The translations under genes were made by a program, and so were the position numbers. This document shows, in pieces, positions 25,441-40,250 of a stretch of 64,000 nucleotides of DNA. The notes under the pieces are model-generated. The model was not told the DNA's origin, searched no databases, and saw nothing but the letters and a program-made list of their open reading frames with translations. Source of the stretch: Pyxicephalus adspersus (taxonomy: Eukaryota > Chordata > Amphibia > Anura > Pyxicephalidae); contig NC_092862.1 in assembly GCF_032062135.1 (NCBI RefSeq), positions 48,023,015 to 48,087,014 of the forward strand. Direction: 5' to 3'. Every line of letters starts with the position of its first letter. The first letter of the stretch is position 1.

Positions 25441-26459
25441 GAGACTGCAGTCTACATTTAAAATATAATCTGCAGGCATACATCTGTACTGCAAATTATT
25501 ATTGTGTAAGTAATGTTTTATATGCAATGTCAATAAGGTAAAATAATTGAAACCTAGCTGCTGCATGTTATGGGCAATTTAATTATAACTGCAAAGCTGA
25601 CCCGGAAAATAATTTGTGATTTTCAGTGCAGACACTTAAATACTTAAAGAGAATGCCACACATTTCCTTACCCTGATATTATGTAAGTTTAGTGACTTAA
25701 AAAAACTATGTTTATTATGAATTTACTTTACAAACTGATTCCTACAATTGTACATAGGCATCAGGTTTTTTCTGTTGGTAATAACTGCTTTTGGGACTAC
25801 AAACACAAAATGTGGCATTAGTTCTACCATATTTTAGGATAACCTATTCCTAATCAAGAATTATTATAAATGTGAAAATGATATAAAAGGAAAACATTTG
25901 TTTAAACATGCAAACCATCACACCCCATATCACATGTAACGGAAGTAGCAATGTTCTTTCTGGGTAAGAGCATCTAATACATGATTGAGCCATATTTATC
26001 TCCATTACACCCTCCGTCCGTCCCATTATTACAAGACAGCTATGTCATGGTTTGCACTCACTGCCGCTGTGACTTCTCTGTGTCCAATACAGTTAGGTTC
26101 GGCTCTGCATTATGCCAGCATTGCTGTTTATGTATCTTTATCTGGGTCTGCACATTTCTTGGCAGTCACACAGCTCTCACTGTGCTTCTGAAAGATGTAG
26201 AGATCATAAACTACATTTGTCCCTTCTGTACTGTATTCAGACATTCATTGCAAGCAAGCACAATATAAAACTGCAGATCCAGACACTTTTCTACATGACA
26301 TAGGTGGCCGCATTTGCAAAGGATAAATAAAAGATTGCAGAAACAACAGGAGAACTGGAGCTGCTGCTTGATGTACCGGACTTGTGGGCCCTCTGCAGTA
26401 TAATTTGAGACCTTTTCACAGTTTATTGCTCTCGCCAGTAATGTGATAATGTGGCATTA

Positions 26460-26800
26460 AAGCTGAACCCCAGGCAGATAAAAAAACCCAAGTAACGCAG
26501 TTTAAAGTTTATTTCTTTTTTTTCTGCAAGGAAAGTTTAGAAATATTTAGGGCTTCTTTAGAGAGATTTTCCCTGATTTCCAGTCCTGCTGACATTGGTT
26601 CACCGGACAGGAAATGGGAAAATACAGGTGCTTCAGTGAGCCATCAAAACTTTTTTTTCTTATTTGTGTATAACAAGCCATGCATGCACAGTTCGGAGTA
26701 CAGTCGCAACACAATTCTTGAAACAAAAAGTTATGTGATAGTTACATCATCTTTTCATGGTCAATTAAGATGTCCCACGTCTGCAGAAGACCAAAGAAGA
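26460..26800. repeat. Possible frog interspersed repeat
   Basis: The aaagctgaaccccaggca start and general composition resemble repeats I associate with ranid genomes. No boundaries or target-site duplication found. Confidence 0.25.
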
Positions 26801-29800
26801 TGAATGTGCTGGTGATAGGGTAGGTAGAGTGGACATTTCTGTACTTAAATCTGTATCTGAATATGCAAATATGTTTTGCATACTTTTTCCTGTTTTCATA
26901 GTTTTCGTATAGCATACCATTTTGTAGTAGAACTAGCAGTGGTAGAGGTGTTTCACAACCTTTTTAAGCTTCTTCTTCAGTTCTACCAGTGTAGGAAATA
27001 CCCCAGTATGTACAGTATATCCACACAACACAAATACCTTCATACAATTACCATGGGCTGTGACACTGCAAATATTGTTTGTACAAGATAGGGAGGTGTG
27101 AAATTAGCACTATGGCATCATTGGTGTCAGGGAGTCTGCATAGTTGTAAATATTTTGAATTACATGGCTGAAGGTGTCAAATGAACATACATCTATCCTG
27201 TGTATAGTGTTCTAGCTTGTGTGGTTCATCAATACTTCCCCAACAGATTGGTGAACAACCAGGTGAGAATAACATCTGTGATTTCTTTTGAAGGAAAGCA
27301 CAATGGGGCACACTCTATTACACCTTCCCTCACCTTTCCATAGAAAAGAATAGCAATATATATAGAACAATCCTTTGTTCTCCTATTGATTAGAATTGAT
27401 TATTCACTGGGACAGTAATCTGATGTCTACGTAAATCACTGTTTGATTATTAGATCAGATGTTTTGAAGTATTTTGTAAGTAGAATATACATCCTAGATC
27501 TTTCTCCAATGTTAAATAGGTATGAAAAGCTACATCTGATCTGTATACAGAATGTTTTAACAGTTAACAGATGGCAGCATTTTTCTTTTATGAGGAAGGG
27601 TGCTATTGGATTTACAGTTTAGGGGTCAATTTCTGTTTATTGAAGTAGCTCTGAAATAATTGCTTACAGTGTAAAAAACTGAATACTTTTTGGTAGTTGA
27701 GCAAAACCTATTTTGGAAATTCTCCCGCAGCATTATTTTTGGCACTATCAATGTATCATTTTTATAGATGGCCATTTGATCTCTGTTTGTTGTGCAGTGT
27801 GTACTCATCCTGACTGCTAAACTGCAAGCTGTCCTGTAAAAGCAAATGTCTGTCATTGCTTTGTTGCTCACACAGGCTGTTACAAAACTACTTACATCTC
27901 TTAGACTTTTCCATAGGTAAAAACCAGTAAAAAGGAGTATACAACACACATGTGCAATGTACTGACAGCTGTTCATTCACATTTGATTGGAAACATGTGT
28001 TCCAAACTGTTCTTATAAGTCCCTAATGGTTAACAAAATCAGACCCAGCTCCTGATGTACAGTACGCCCACAGGGTCATATAAGGAATGGCTGAAACATG
28101 GTTATTCCATAAATGGTTTCTAAGCCATATTTTACCACTGAATGTGCATTGTGTGAACCTGGGTGATCTTTAGGTTGAAAAGACAATTACTATCAGTTTA
28201 AACAGGAAGATGGTGGTTTAAAAAAATCTATAGGCAAATAATAGTTTGGCCATTGTTGATGCTGAATCTATATATTCATTGTTCTTATTTACAGTATATA
28301 ACATACTAATTTGACAGTGTTTTCCAAAAAATGGCTCAAATCTGCAATATGTTCACATTAGCATTTGTTTATATGAAGTTCTATTGACCTGCTTAGTTTT
28401 TGTGGAAATCATCATTTGCACTGATGTAGTAGACCATGTAATGGGAACCAAGTATGTCATTGAAAATATGTTCACAGTTTAGTTTAAAACCAAAAAGAGA
28501 GTAAACTGATTTCAGAGATACATTTTGTTAGTGAAATGTAATGACTTGAAGCCAGAACATATTGTTTGATCAAACATAATAACCTGAAGCTCAACTGTGT
28601 TTACCAGCCAATGTTTCTATTATTTTATTTCTATTACAAACGCTGCACTAGGCTGCCGTTGTCCAGCTCTAGTTTATTGTAGAGTGTATATTTTTGGTAA
28701 AAAAAAGCATCATTCGGACACATTACTCCAATGGAAACATTTTGGAGAGATGGATGTGATCCACCAACATCCACTCCTAGTCCCTGGTAACCTGCACCAA
28801 AATGTTTCTCATCTTCACAGTGCATTCATTTCTAACATGTTATAATATGTTCTATCATGTTCTTCATCTACAGAGAAAAAATGCTTTAAACTCTAGTACG
28901 GTAACTTCAGATCCTTTAAAATATAGACACCAAGGGTGATGATGGACTTAATGCAGTAAGGTATTTTGAAGAAAGGACATTTTCATTTAAACCTGGAAAT
29001 ACTCTTATTGTTCCTTTTTCTTAACTTCCCAGTTATTACTGAATGTTCATCTTATTTACCTAGCTGTTGTGGATATAAAAACTCACAGTGTAAAATAGCT
29101 CTCTTGTGCAGACTCCTTTGGTATAAATAAACAGTCAGAAGCTGATATAAGTACTAAAGGGAACAACTCCTAATCCTATTTTTTTTCTCCCCCACTTAGA
29201 CCTGCATTTGATAGCAGATACTGAATTTAAGCATTTTACTTTTAACATCAGCTCCGGATCATTGTGTCATTTAAGTTGATGCCAAGCCATAAGGAAAGTT
29301 GGGGAAACTGCTTATACATATAGGAAGAACTTGGAGGAGCAGTTAGGGTTTACGCTATGCCAACAGCCCAGGGTTTAGGGATTAGGTTTCTAAACTGTTG
29401 ATTGAATGATAAAACATTGCAACCCCAGTATATAAATTATAGTGGCAATACAAAAAAATGTGAATTTAGATCTTTTAAACATAAGATATGTGTACACATA
29501 AAACGGCAAATTGGTGTGTTTACAATTGGGTCATGTAAGGGACTTGTACATAATACAGCACTGATAGAGCACATTTGAATTAAGGTTTGTCAGTTCTCCC
29601 ATTTATAAGATGAAAAATTATGCCATTTCATTAAGTTCTTTGTTAGAAGCAGGGCACTGAATCCTCTAAATCTTCAGTCTTTTTATAATATCTTAATCAA
29701 GGGCATACTTGAGTTATAAGACATTCTGGTTTATAACCTGGTCTGTGGCATCCGCTTATTTGGAAAGTAAATCAAACAGAATAGCTAAAATTATATTTTT

Positions 29801-31619
29801 CCCAAGTTGGTTCTGTTTATAATGTTTAACACTTTTCATAAATAGGCCAACCATTAAAAAGACAGATTATTCTGGTGACAAGGACATTTGTGTAAATCCT
29901 ATTATCCATAGATTTACTTTAGGATTATTTATTGATTGTTTTGTTGCATTTGAATAAATACACATGCTAAATTTTAAGTTTCAGGCCAGCAGTAGAACAA
30001 AGTGAAATGAAGTGATATATTGATATCATGAACAAACAAAGAAGAGATATGTTTTTAATATAATCATTGTAAATCTCAGTTGACCATTGTCACAAGAAAA
30101 AAGGAGAACTAAAATAATGGAGGCTGCTTCCAGCAGTGGAGACTATACAAATACAGCATACTGATGTGGATGTATTGATGTATTTCCCTTGTCTGTGTGT
30201 AAAAAAAAATCAGCAAAGCAAGAAATTTGACTCATGACTGCACATTCCATTCTCATTGAATTTCGAGATATTTCTACTAATAGGCAGCTAGGTATTTTTT
30301 TATTTTGTGTAGATTTCCTGAAACATAAATATGTTTATATATGCACATTTCTGCCATTTTGCCAAGATATAGGGAAATTTCTAATGACAGAATATGGAGA
30401 CTGCCATGGCTGATCTCTTTTTTTTACAAATACTAGCTTCTGGGCTTTTATTCTGACTTGCTTTTTCTGTACATGCCAAGTCATTGACCTGGAACAGGTC
30501 ATAAAATACTGAAGCTGTGGAGATCAGAATGAAAACCAGACAATTAGCATTTTCCGGAAGAGATTGGCAGTAGCAGTTCCTGATTGCTTTCCTCTTTTCT
30601 TTTATCTCTGATCTTCACTTTCCTCTAAGGTCCTACATTTGCCTGCACATACCTTCAGCCGAATTTAGTATCTGTACTTTAGTATTGAACCCCCTACTAT
30701 TTCCAATGCATTCCCATTGGACTGTGAGGCAGCCCATCATCCAGTTAAAAAGAATGGTGCTTAAGCTACTTATGCAGAGATCCAGAAGACACATATGTAA
30801 AGCGTTCCACTATGCTTATACAATGATCTGGTGCAGTTTTTGTTTAGGCAGAGATATGACTGTGCCAATGCGTTTAGCTCCTTAAAATATATATAAATAT
30901 TAAATAATTTTAGGTTTGTTTTTTTTTTTTAATGGGTCTTTTGTGAAAAATCTTTTGAGCTTTGGGTTTGTGTAGCATCAAATGCTACAAAAAAATTCTT
31001 TTCGGGTAGAGTGAGAATAAATTCTGCCAGTAATAACAAATTCTAGAAACCAAAGTCCTATAGTCAAATCTTAAACATTCAACACATGCAAGATGACCTA
31101 AGACTATTTTTAAACTAAAGTGTTCTGCAAGATGGAGTGGGAAAACATTCAAAATGCAAGGACAAGATGATTGTTGTCTGGCTACAAAAAAGCATTTAGA
31201 GGCTGTGATTTCTGTCAAAGTTAGTGTTGCTAAGTAATAACTAACACTTTTATGTTTTACATTCTTCAATCTGCTAAATACAGCACATAGTAAGTAATTG
31301 TGCATTAACATTTTCAGAAATGTGTTAAGGTTTGTTCCATGCAGAGGCCGTGTTAACTTAGAAAACCGTTAGAAAATCAGCAAATCGTGAAATGTGACCA
31401 AATAACGCTGTCAATATCAAACATGGTTCCCCTGTGCCTTAAGGCTTGCTGGTAGACTAGAAAGCCAGCATTCTACAGTAGGTTTAACCGTGTTTATAGT
31501 TCATTTGTGTGCATGTCCATGAACATCATTCCAATGTTTCTGAGAAATCTTAAAAACAGAGACCAGATAGGTCCTGATGTTTGCTGTGTATGTCATACCC
31601 AGAATTCTTTATGTGGGTT

Positions 31620-31952
31620 ACATAGTCCCCAGGTTACATACGCGATAAGGACTGTTGGTTTGTTCTTAACTTGAATTTGTATGTAAGTCGGAACAGGTAC
31701 ATTATTTTAATAAATGCAATTAGGACAGATGTTTGTCTCAGCATATTTGTAGGCCTTGTGGTGTCAGTTACTGTTTAAAATCCTCAATGTGAGTTAATCA
31801 CAAACAAAGCAAAAAAGACTTCTTCTGCAAGTCATGCAAACTGCCCCCCTTTCCCCATCAAGCCTCTGTCCTGCACACCAGTGAGCAGGGAAACCCCTTT
31901 CGTATCCAGGAGTTGTCCGCATGTCAGATGTCCTTAACTCGGGGGCTACCTG
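31620..31952. mobile_element. Possible non-autonomous DNA transposon
   Basis: Left end (catagtccccaggttacat, then gataaggac) and the inverse of the right end (aggtagcccccgagttaagg) are similar, suggesting degenerate terminal inverted repeats about 330 bp apart. The minus-strand open stretch inside has no recognised domain. No clear target-site duplication. Confidence 0.4.
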
Positions 31953-32589
31953 AATATGATATGCAACCAAATATCTGATTTGACCCATATTATTCTTTTT
32001 GATGTTCTTAAGAAGTATAAGTTAACAAAATAGTTGTTGGCAATCTAAATCTAAAATTCCCAGGTATGGCTAAATATATTGAAATACTTATGGTTAAGTG
32101 CAAAAAAATGTGTACAATTTTTGCAATAAAGTACACATAACACCTACATTTTTTTTTTAGCAATTTATTTTGCAGATCCAGCTACCGTATTGTAAAAGCA
32201 ATAAAAAGAAAGTATTTATCTTGCTCTGTACACACATCTGAATGCATGGTGCTTGGAAACAGATGAGGTGAAACAGTGGTCACATTGAATTTCTGCAATA
32301 AAAACACAGGTTTTATTATGCTGAAATCACGCTCTGGTAGTTATCTTGTACAACATGTATGTCTTTAGAAAAACAGTTATAAAGACATTGTGCAACAAAA
32401 TGTAGCTATAGTAAGTTTGATTCAGTATAGGCAGATTACAGATAATGGCCTAGTTTTCTACATTTTCCCAACCAATCTAACATTTTAGTAAATAACAGGA
32501 TTTGTTCTTGAATTAATTCTTGAAGAGTTATTATAAAAAAAAGACATACACTAATCTTTAGAAAAAATTGATTATTAAGAATGTTCACT

Positions 32590-32711
32590 AAGTCAGCTGA
32601 CCACATTTTTGGCCACATATCATTGCTAAACCTAGACCTGACCAACTGAACCAACCCTGGATCACTGCACCCACCGACTTTGAGGTTTTTTTTTCAGCCA
32701 GGCAGTGAATA
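32590..32711 (-). mobile_element. Tc1/mariner-like remnant with right terminal repeat
   Basis: gtcagctgaccacat, cattgctaaacctagacctg and accaactgaaccaaccctgg parallel the remnant at 1815-1900. The segment ends with tttttttttcagccaggcagtgaata, the inverse of the Tc1-type terminus seen at 1545. Internal deletion derivative. Confidence 0.65.
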
Positions 32712-32914
32712 TCATAGTTTCTTTAAACTATATTGTGTTTGATCAGATGCTATCTTTAGAAGCTATGTGTAGTAATCCAAAAAACTACTATGAAATCTAT
32801 GGCAGGAGTAACCACAGTACCCAGTGTTGGACCAGGTATTCAAGAGTGCAATGATTTGGGTCACCACCTACCTGAGTAAGACAAAGTAAATCTCTGCTTT
32901 TACAGATGGCTTTG

Positions 32915-32934
32915 TTTTTTTTTTTTTTTTTTTT
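32915..32934 (+). repeat. Poly(T) run, 20 bases
   Basis: Uninterrupted run of 20 T; simple repeat, possibly the A-tail of an antisense retroposon, although no retroposon body is recognised beside it. Confidence 0.8.
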
Positions 32935-35900
32935 GCTAATAAAGTCATTTTAAATCACTTTTCCTATATTCTTTCCACCACTTTGAGTGAACCTTCTGTT
33001 CTGTATGGAACTGGTACCAATGAGGTTTGTCAAGCTGGTGCAGCTCAGGAGGCATCCATAAAACCCTCAAATAGCAATCGTACACCCAGGATAACAGAAA
33101 GAAAATGAAAATTGTATTTTACAATTTTATGAATATTCTCACAACTGTACAAGCACTAAGCTGAGGAAGAAGAAAACAACCCAATTGGGGGTTTACAGCT
33201 AACACCTAAAGCAGAAGTAGCCCAACCTCCACTCTTTGTGACAAGTAATGGAGCCAAGAACCCCAAGAAAATAATTGTCTACTATTAATTCGAATTGATT
33301 TTTTGGGATTTTGATGTAACATCCACTTGTTTGATAAGTAATCTGGATTATATTTATAATAAAAAAAGCTTTTTCCTTGTGCCAATCATGCATGGCTGGT
33401 ATAACACTACATAATCTACCAACAATCTGAAGTTTCACTTTTATATTGGTTGATCTTTTGAATGGACAGCTTTCCTGATGGAGCAAATTGGTGTAAAGTG
33501 GAGTTTTGCATGATGCCAATTTTAAATTAGTGTTAGACCTAAATTTAATACCTAAAAGTACCTTTAAATCTCTTTTACTTCCAGAAACATTGGTTAATAT
33601 GCCATTGTCTATTTCATGTGCTTTGAGTATGTGCATGTTGTATGTGTCTTCTTTTTTCTAACCCATATAAAACAATGCACTTTAAACATCAATAATAATA
33701 TTCATGTCCTCATTTTCCAGTAATATAACTTTAACAAGAAAGCATGGTGGCCCCTTGGGAACACAGTAAAGATGCTTGGATGCCACTAGCTTTACCTTAA
33801 TTAAGAAAGAAACCCCCAGGGAAAATGTTGAGATAATATTACATAGAGCTAGCTCAGGATTCCTTGCTGTGAAGATTATTAAATATAAAATACAATATTT
33901 AATCCTGTTATGTACACATGGAAATATGTTTTAACTAGAGATGGTGTACATACCTGAATCTTTTTTTTGTATTGGCTTTTTGAAATTCCCTCGCACATAA
34001 AGAATTGGAGAAACTGTAGAAAAAAGCTGCAATATTTGCCAGACTGACTCTACTGAATAGCAACGCTCTTAGTTTTATATTGAGATCTTAAATCCAGGTA
34101 ATCAGAGGACAGAAAGGATCTTCCTCCCTTAGAGCTCTTTAATTGCTTGTGGGGGAATTTTGTGCAGTTGGGGGGTTCACAAGCACATAGCAAACCACCC
34201 TGCAACCACATGTCACCAAAACAAATTGGAATTTATTGGAACCACAACATGATCCACTGCAGGTGCAACTGCTTTCTACATTGAAATGGTCCTTGTTCAG
34301 TCCCCAATCTAGTCTATAAATGTTGGCTGCTATTGCTGTCCTTTTCTGCTAAAAATGCTAGTTCCCTTACTATAATACTCATCATGACTTTAATTTTACT
34401 TTACTGGCTGCATGCTTTAATTTCAGGTCAACAATTTAGAAGAGATTGAAATCTCAGGATCAGTATGTGATTGGTATTTTCATATTATTGTTGTTGATAT
34501 TATTATTAGTAGTATTTTTAATATGATCATTTTATAAAAGCCATCATTTATGTACCTTTGCAGTCCTCCCCATGCACATTTCACACAATACATGTCTGTA
34601 ATTGAGTTCATATTTTTCATCTAACCTTTCAGCAGTAATTAATATTTTATTGCATTGCATTTTATCACTAAATAGCACAGCAGTGGTGTATTAAGCCTCA
34701 CACAAAATGAGCAATGGTGACTTATTGATGCAGTGTGAGATCTTTGTAATACGTTACGGCTGAAAGAACACCAAATACATTAGCAAGGCCCGGCTAATAT
34801 TCCACAGCAATTTATGACTGATCTAATCTTGGTCAAAGCGGGACATGGAGAAATTAATGTTTTAAAATTAAATATTAACCACTGTCAGCCTGTTTATAGT
34901 ATGTCATGCCAAGAGTCCAGTGAAAAATGGCTGCTAAATGACTCTTAATAATTGGCTTTCCTGTGTTTGTTTTTGAGTGTTAATGAGTTTGTATAAGAGT
35001 AAAGCACTTGTTATGTTTAAAGCATACGGATTTGATCAAAGGTGCGAAATAATTTGAATTTGAAAACAAAAAAATAAAAGGGATGGAACAGTTGTCTACA
35101 GCTGACTCATATATAGCAAAAAATATAGGCAAATATTCTAGACGCAAATATTATAGACACAAATTAGTGCCACTTTGTAATTTGTTATTTAATGCATTTT
35201 TATGCAAGCAGTGTAGGTAGCCAAAATTAAGTTTTCCTAAATAAACCCTTTTTTACATTCTACTGGTAGCTCGGACAGGGAAAGGGGGAGCAGCATAATG
35301 AACCAATATTGTGTACTGCAATACAAGATACGTTCTATAGTAGGAGTAACAAGAGTGATCAAAAGATGAGCTTATGAGTGCTGCTTTTCCTTTCACTTCG
35401 TGGGAATGATACCTGCAAGGAGAAGTGAAACTGCAGCAGAGCAGAATCCTTTGCTAAGCAGGGCTGTTCTGTGGCATATTACAAAGTAAACAGTCTCTAC
35501 TCCTTTTTAAAGCAACCTCATGACCTTGGACTGGTGCATCCCGTTGTTTATCCTTTTACATACAGAATATAATTTATTGAAGTGTAATTTCAAAACAAAC
35601 CTGATTTAAAAGAACCTCTTTTAATTGTTGCATTCTATGTCTGTCCCCAAGTTGAACTGTGTGGTATGTGTTATGCGTTAGCTACATTCATCACAGCACT
35701 AGAGCGTTCATTTTATTGAAAATTTCTACTCTGTATCTCACTTTATTTCCCCAAAGAGTCATGGAATGAATTTTATATGGACTGTTCCAGAATTTTGGTG
35801 ACTATTATCATTTAAACTCAGATAAAAACGAAACTTTACTAAATTCCTCTATTAAACATTTTACTAATTTAAACTGACTTTTACCTTGCAGTGACAATTT

Positions 35901-38900
35901 GATCTATGACTTTCATTTCAAGAATTCAGACCTAATAGTATTACACGGCACTGCCAATCACCTGAGAATCTTAGAAATGTCAGCATTCATTTTTTTGCCA
36001 TGCAGTAAATGCTATAGGTATTCAGGTTTTGTTTCCTTAAGTCAAGATGAGCCATCTAATATCTCAGATATAAATATGCTTGTAGATGTTAAGTGACACA
36101 GAAAAGAGATAAAGTTGCAGAAATTCTGTATCTGTTCTGTCCATCGATGACATGCCTACTTGACTCGACGCCATATCAATGCTAAAGATTAATGAGTAAG
36201 CTTAAAATAATTAGCCCCGTTTTCACACTTTGTACAAGCATGCAGATACAGATTAATAAGAATTCACATCATAATTGTATCTGTTCCAGGCACAGCATGT
36301 GCAGTCAGTCAACAAGGTGCCCAGGTGGCGCACAAAGGCTTTTCTAAATTAATTACCAATTTCACTGTCAGAAGAACCTGCTGAAACCTCCTTCCAAATA
36401 ATTTCTGTTACTTGCAGCTAAAAAAAATCTATTTCTTTTTTTGGCTCCGTTCCATAAATACAAGTAATAGATGAATGTTGTTGTCAAGCCAAAATTGGCA
36501 TGTGTTTGAGTAGCAGAGACTATTTTCTGTAATAAAGCTGAAATTACTAAGCGAGGAGATAGGTTCAATATGTTTACTTTGGATATATTGTGACACTCTG
36601 AATTGATGAAAATATGTTTTGTTTTATTAGTTTTAAAAAATGTATTTTGTTTTCTTTATTGAGATGCTAAACAGTTGCCTCTTGAAATACTGGCTTTCTG
36701 TATGAACTATAATGTGTTTCAGTAAAGCAAATGAAAAGTTTAAGAATTACCTGGGTTTTGTCCTTGTTGGAAATAGCCTGACATCACCCCCTGATGCTGC
36801 TTATTAAACTCTGTACTGTACTATTGAGGAGCAGTCTGTTACTTTTTAATATGTGATTTGCTGGTCTTTGGATGTCAACAATCCGTCTCCTCCCCATCAT
36901 ATTGTCTGATTTACATTTAAGAGACAGTGAGGGTTAATGAAACAGCCTAAGCTCTTACTTTTGCTATGATGGTTATCTATCGCACGTTCTGAATATAAGT
37001 TTCACAGACAGGTTAATGAATGTATAGGAAATAGATTTTTTTGTTTAATTAACCTAATAAATTTAATCTGCAATTTTTGTATAAATAGCATTTTCTTTTT
37101 TTTTGGTAATTAGTACATCTGTAATATGAAAAGTATGGTAACCCTAAAGCAGAAGTACAGCTGCTATACTCACCTGCCCCTGTAATGTAGGGCATGCCAT
37201 CTTCATCTCCTTGTGATCTTCAGCCAACTTGATTTGCCAAGCTGGAATGACATACTCCTGGGCAGGCATTTTGAAGGTTTCTTGGAGCGATCATGTAGGT
37301 AGGAGGGATTACTGCAGATGGGATATCGCCTGTCCCCTTCTGCAATATTGACCTGCCTCATCAAGCTTTTTTTAGGGACCCTGTACATATTGGTTTTGGA
37401 ATTTATTCTGTTAACATACCATAGACATACCATCTATTTCCAAAAACATAAGCACATGGAAGAAAATGTAAAAGGACAAAAAACATGATTTTGCCTATGC
37501 ATGACTGGAGAAAGTCACCAAAGTGTCACCAAATTTTCTAAACTTAGTGAAAATTTCTTTGCAAGGTGAATATTCACTTTCATAAGTGAACAACCATACA
37601 CTCCTTTAGTAAATCAACCCCAATGTTTTTTTAATTAGGCCTGATTATGTTTATTTTTATGTTTTTTTAATAACATTGCATTTTTGAAATTGTTTTTATA
37701 TACTATTTTTGTATTATTGTAATTCTTTAGGTGATTTACAGTAACATATGATTGATAAATTATTTTGAAACATTAATTTATTATGTTTTAAGTTTATTTA
37801 AAACTTGTTTACTGAGACATACAGAGAAGGTAAACTAAGCTTTTTATCCACAAAGTGTACATTCCATATACACTGAATGTGATCAGGCGGGTAAGCATTT
37901 CTGCAATAAAAAACCTGCCTGTTTACATTTTTTTATTATTTGAAGTGGAGCTCTGCTTGTTTATTAAAATAACAAAATCAGAGCAAGGATGACATCCCAG
38001 AAACAAATTGTGCATTGCTAATTACACAAGTCTAACTATATGGTGGAAAAACACAACAAAACCAGCTTGGTTTAAACCAAGTTAATTATAATCCTGATAA
38101 AAAAATATTTGCCATTTGATGATCAGTAAAATGATGGCAGCTTCTACTTTTAATAAAGGAAATGCTTACATTTTTGTTATGTATGCATTTTGTTATACCG
38201 TGATGACATGTATTTTCAATGATGAAAACAGACTTTTTATACCCGCGATCCTTATTAGCAGATACCACACAGAGAATGTTGATAAAGTTAGGATTTGTGT
38301 ACTATGTGAGCTATTTCCCATGGAGAGATTTTGTGGATAATTTCTTGTACACATCAGGGGTTGTGAAGGAAGGAAGACAGGTAACTTGAATTAGAAGTAC
38401 TGGAAAATATAGAGTATTAGAGAAAAGATAGAGAAAAATGCATTATTTAAAATATAAAATTGCTGGACTCTTGATAAATAGTTATAGTGGATAAGGCTGT
38501 TTATTTTATAAAAATATTTTTTATGAAAAGTTTTTTAAAGGTAAACTAAGGGCAACAATTTTGTTATCTGTCCCTATCAAGCAATCTGTATAACTATTTA
38601 GGATTAAAGATATGTATATGACTGTCACAATTTAAAGAGACCCTTTCAAGAGAAAGGATCATTTACCTCTACCTTCTCAACAGAATTTATTCACCTTTTC
38701 TGGTTATACTCATAACTTACTCTATTAACTTATTTTATTAAAGGAGATCATTGCTAACACTTTGAACATTTGCGTTTGGTTGGCTTAATGATTAAATGTC
38801 AATAACATGAATTAAGTATGATTAGGGTCTTTTTCAGACTTTTGGTTTAAAACTGTGTGATTAACTATACCAGGACACATAGCAGTCTACTACTTTGCAC

Positions 38901-39672
38901 TCCATAGTTGCCCGGAAACTCCTCTTGTTTGCATGTTTCGCTCGTGTATTTGCAATGGTGATGCAACTCACCATCAAAATCAACCTAATAGTCATAAGCA
39001 ACATGCTTCTTCCAGGAACAGAATATGGTTTCTTTTTATCGCTAATTATACTTGTATAGAAGAATATTTTTATGTTTATTACTGTCATTAAAAAATGATA
39101 AATTGGATTTACTCAAAATAAAGTCAACAATTTGTCTCTTATGATTAATTGTAGGCAAGAACCTTTGATTTCAGTCTTGACATTATTGTGACTCCTATAA
39201 ATCACATTTACTGTCACTATGTTACTCTGTATTCTACATATATTTAGCCTATCTATCTAAGTATTGCCAGCCATCCTTACATGCACAGGTTTGTTTTCCC
39301 AATAAAATTGGCTTTCACTCTCTGTTAAATTCTATGTATGTACAGTTGAGGGCCACATCCACCCATTCTAAGGTCCTGTGTGCCCCTACTCCTCTTCTGG
39401 AGCAAAGCATGTTAAATATGAACATATTTACATGCAGCATAAAATGACTGACTGTAATTACAGAATGCCTAGACATTCAAGAATTTACACTAAGTGCATT
39501 AAACAAAAAATACAGTTTTTACATATCTGCATTTTATTGATGTTTTATTAGCTAGCTGGAACACATTTGTGAGGCTTGTAGTGATAGAACCAATAAGGCC
39601 TAACAGGCACAAGTGGCAAATTCAAGCTAATAAATGAAACATTTCAAACAACATTGGCTGCAACAAATAACT

Positions 39673-40250
39673 ACAAGTCCAAACTAAGACAGGTGAATGT
39701 TTTTAAAAAACTGCAGGCCGATAAGGATATTTTATTACAGAAAGAACAATGCCTGTTTTTTCTGCAATAAATAACATGCCTGATTGTAATGTTTTTTTTT
39801 TTTTGTTTTTTTTTTTAAGGGTTATTTTCTCTTTATTCAAACAATAAAAAAAATAAAGAAATTGGGGTTCATTCACCTTAAAGTGAGCCAATCTGGACAA
39901 GCAGCAAATTCCTTCTAAAGCAGGCTACAAGTCCAAACTAAGACAGGTGAATGTTTTTAAAAAACTGCAGGCCGATAAGGATATTTTATTACAGAAAGAA
40001 CAATGCCTGTTTTTTCTGCACTGCAGGCCGATAAGGATATTTTATTACAGAAAGAACAATGCCTGTTTTTTCTGCAATAAATAACATGCCTGATTGTAAT
40101 GTTTTTTTTTTTTTTTTTTTTTTTTTAAGGGTTATTTTCTCTTTATTCAAACAATAAAAAAAATAAAGAAATTGGGGTTCATTCACCTTAAAGTGAGCCA
40201 ATAAACAATTTAATAATTCTGGACAAGCAGCAAATTCCTTCTAAAGCAGG
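39673..40250 (+). repeat. Nested tandem duplication
   Basis: A 254-bp unit starting acaagtccaaactaagacag at 39673 repeats at 39927, nearly identical. Inside the second unit a 56-bp segment beginning ctgcaggccgataagg is repeated again (39965 and 40021), with ctgca at the junction. Both units contain long poly(T). Very high identity implies a recent event or an assembly artefact. Confidence 0.85.

Noticed and set aside
33199..33636. 145-codon minus-strand open frame
   Set aside because: No recognisable motif, no splice or promoter context, AT-rich intron; length is within chance expectation for 64 kb.
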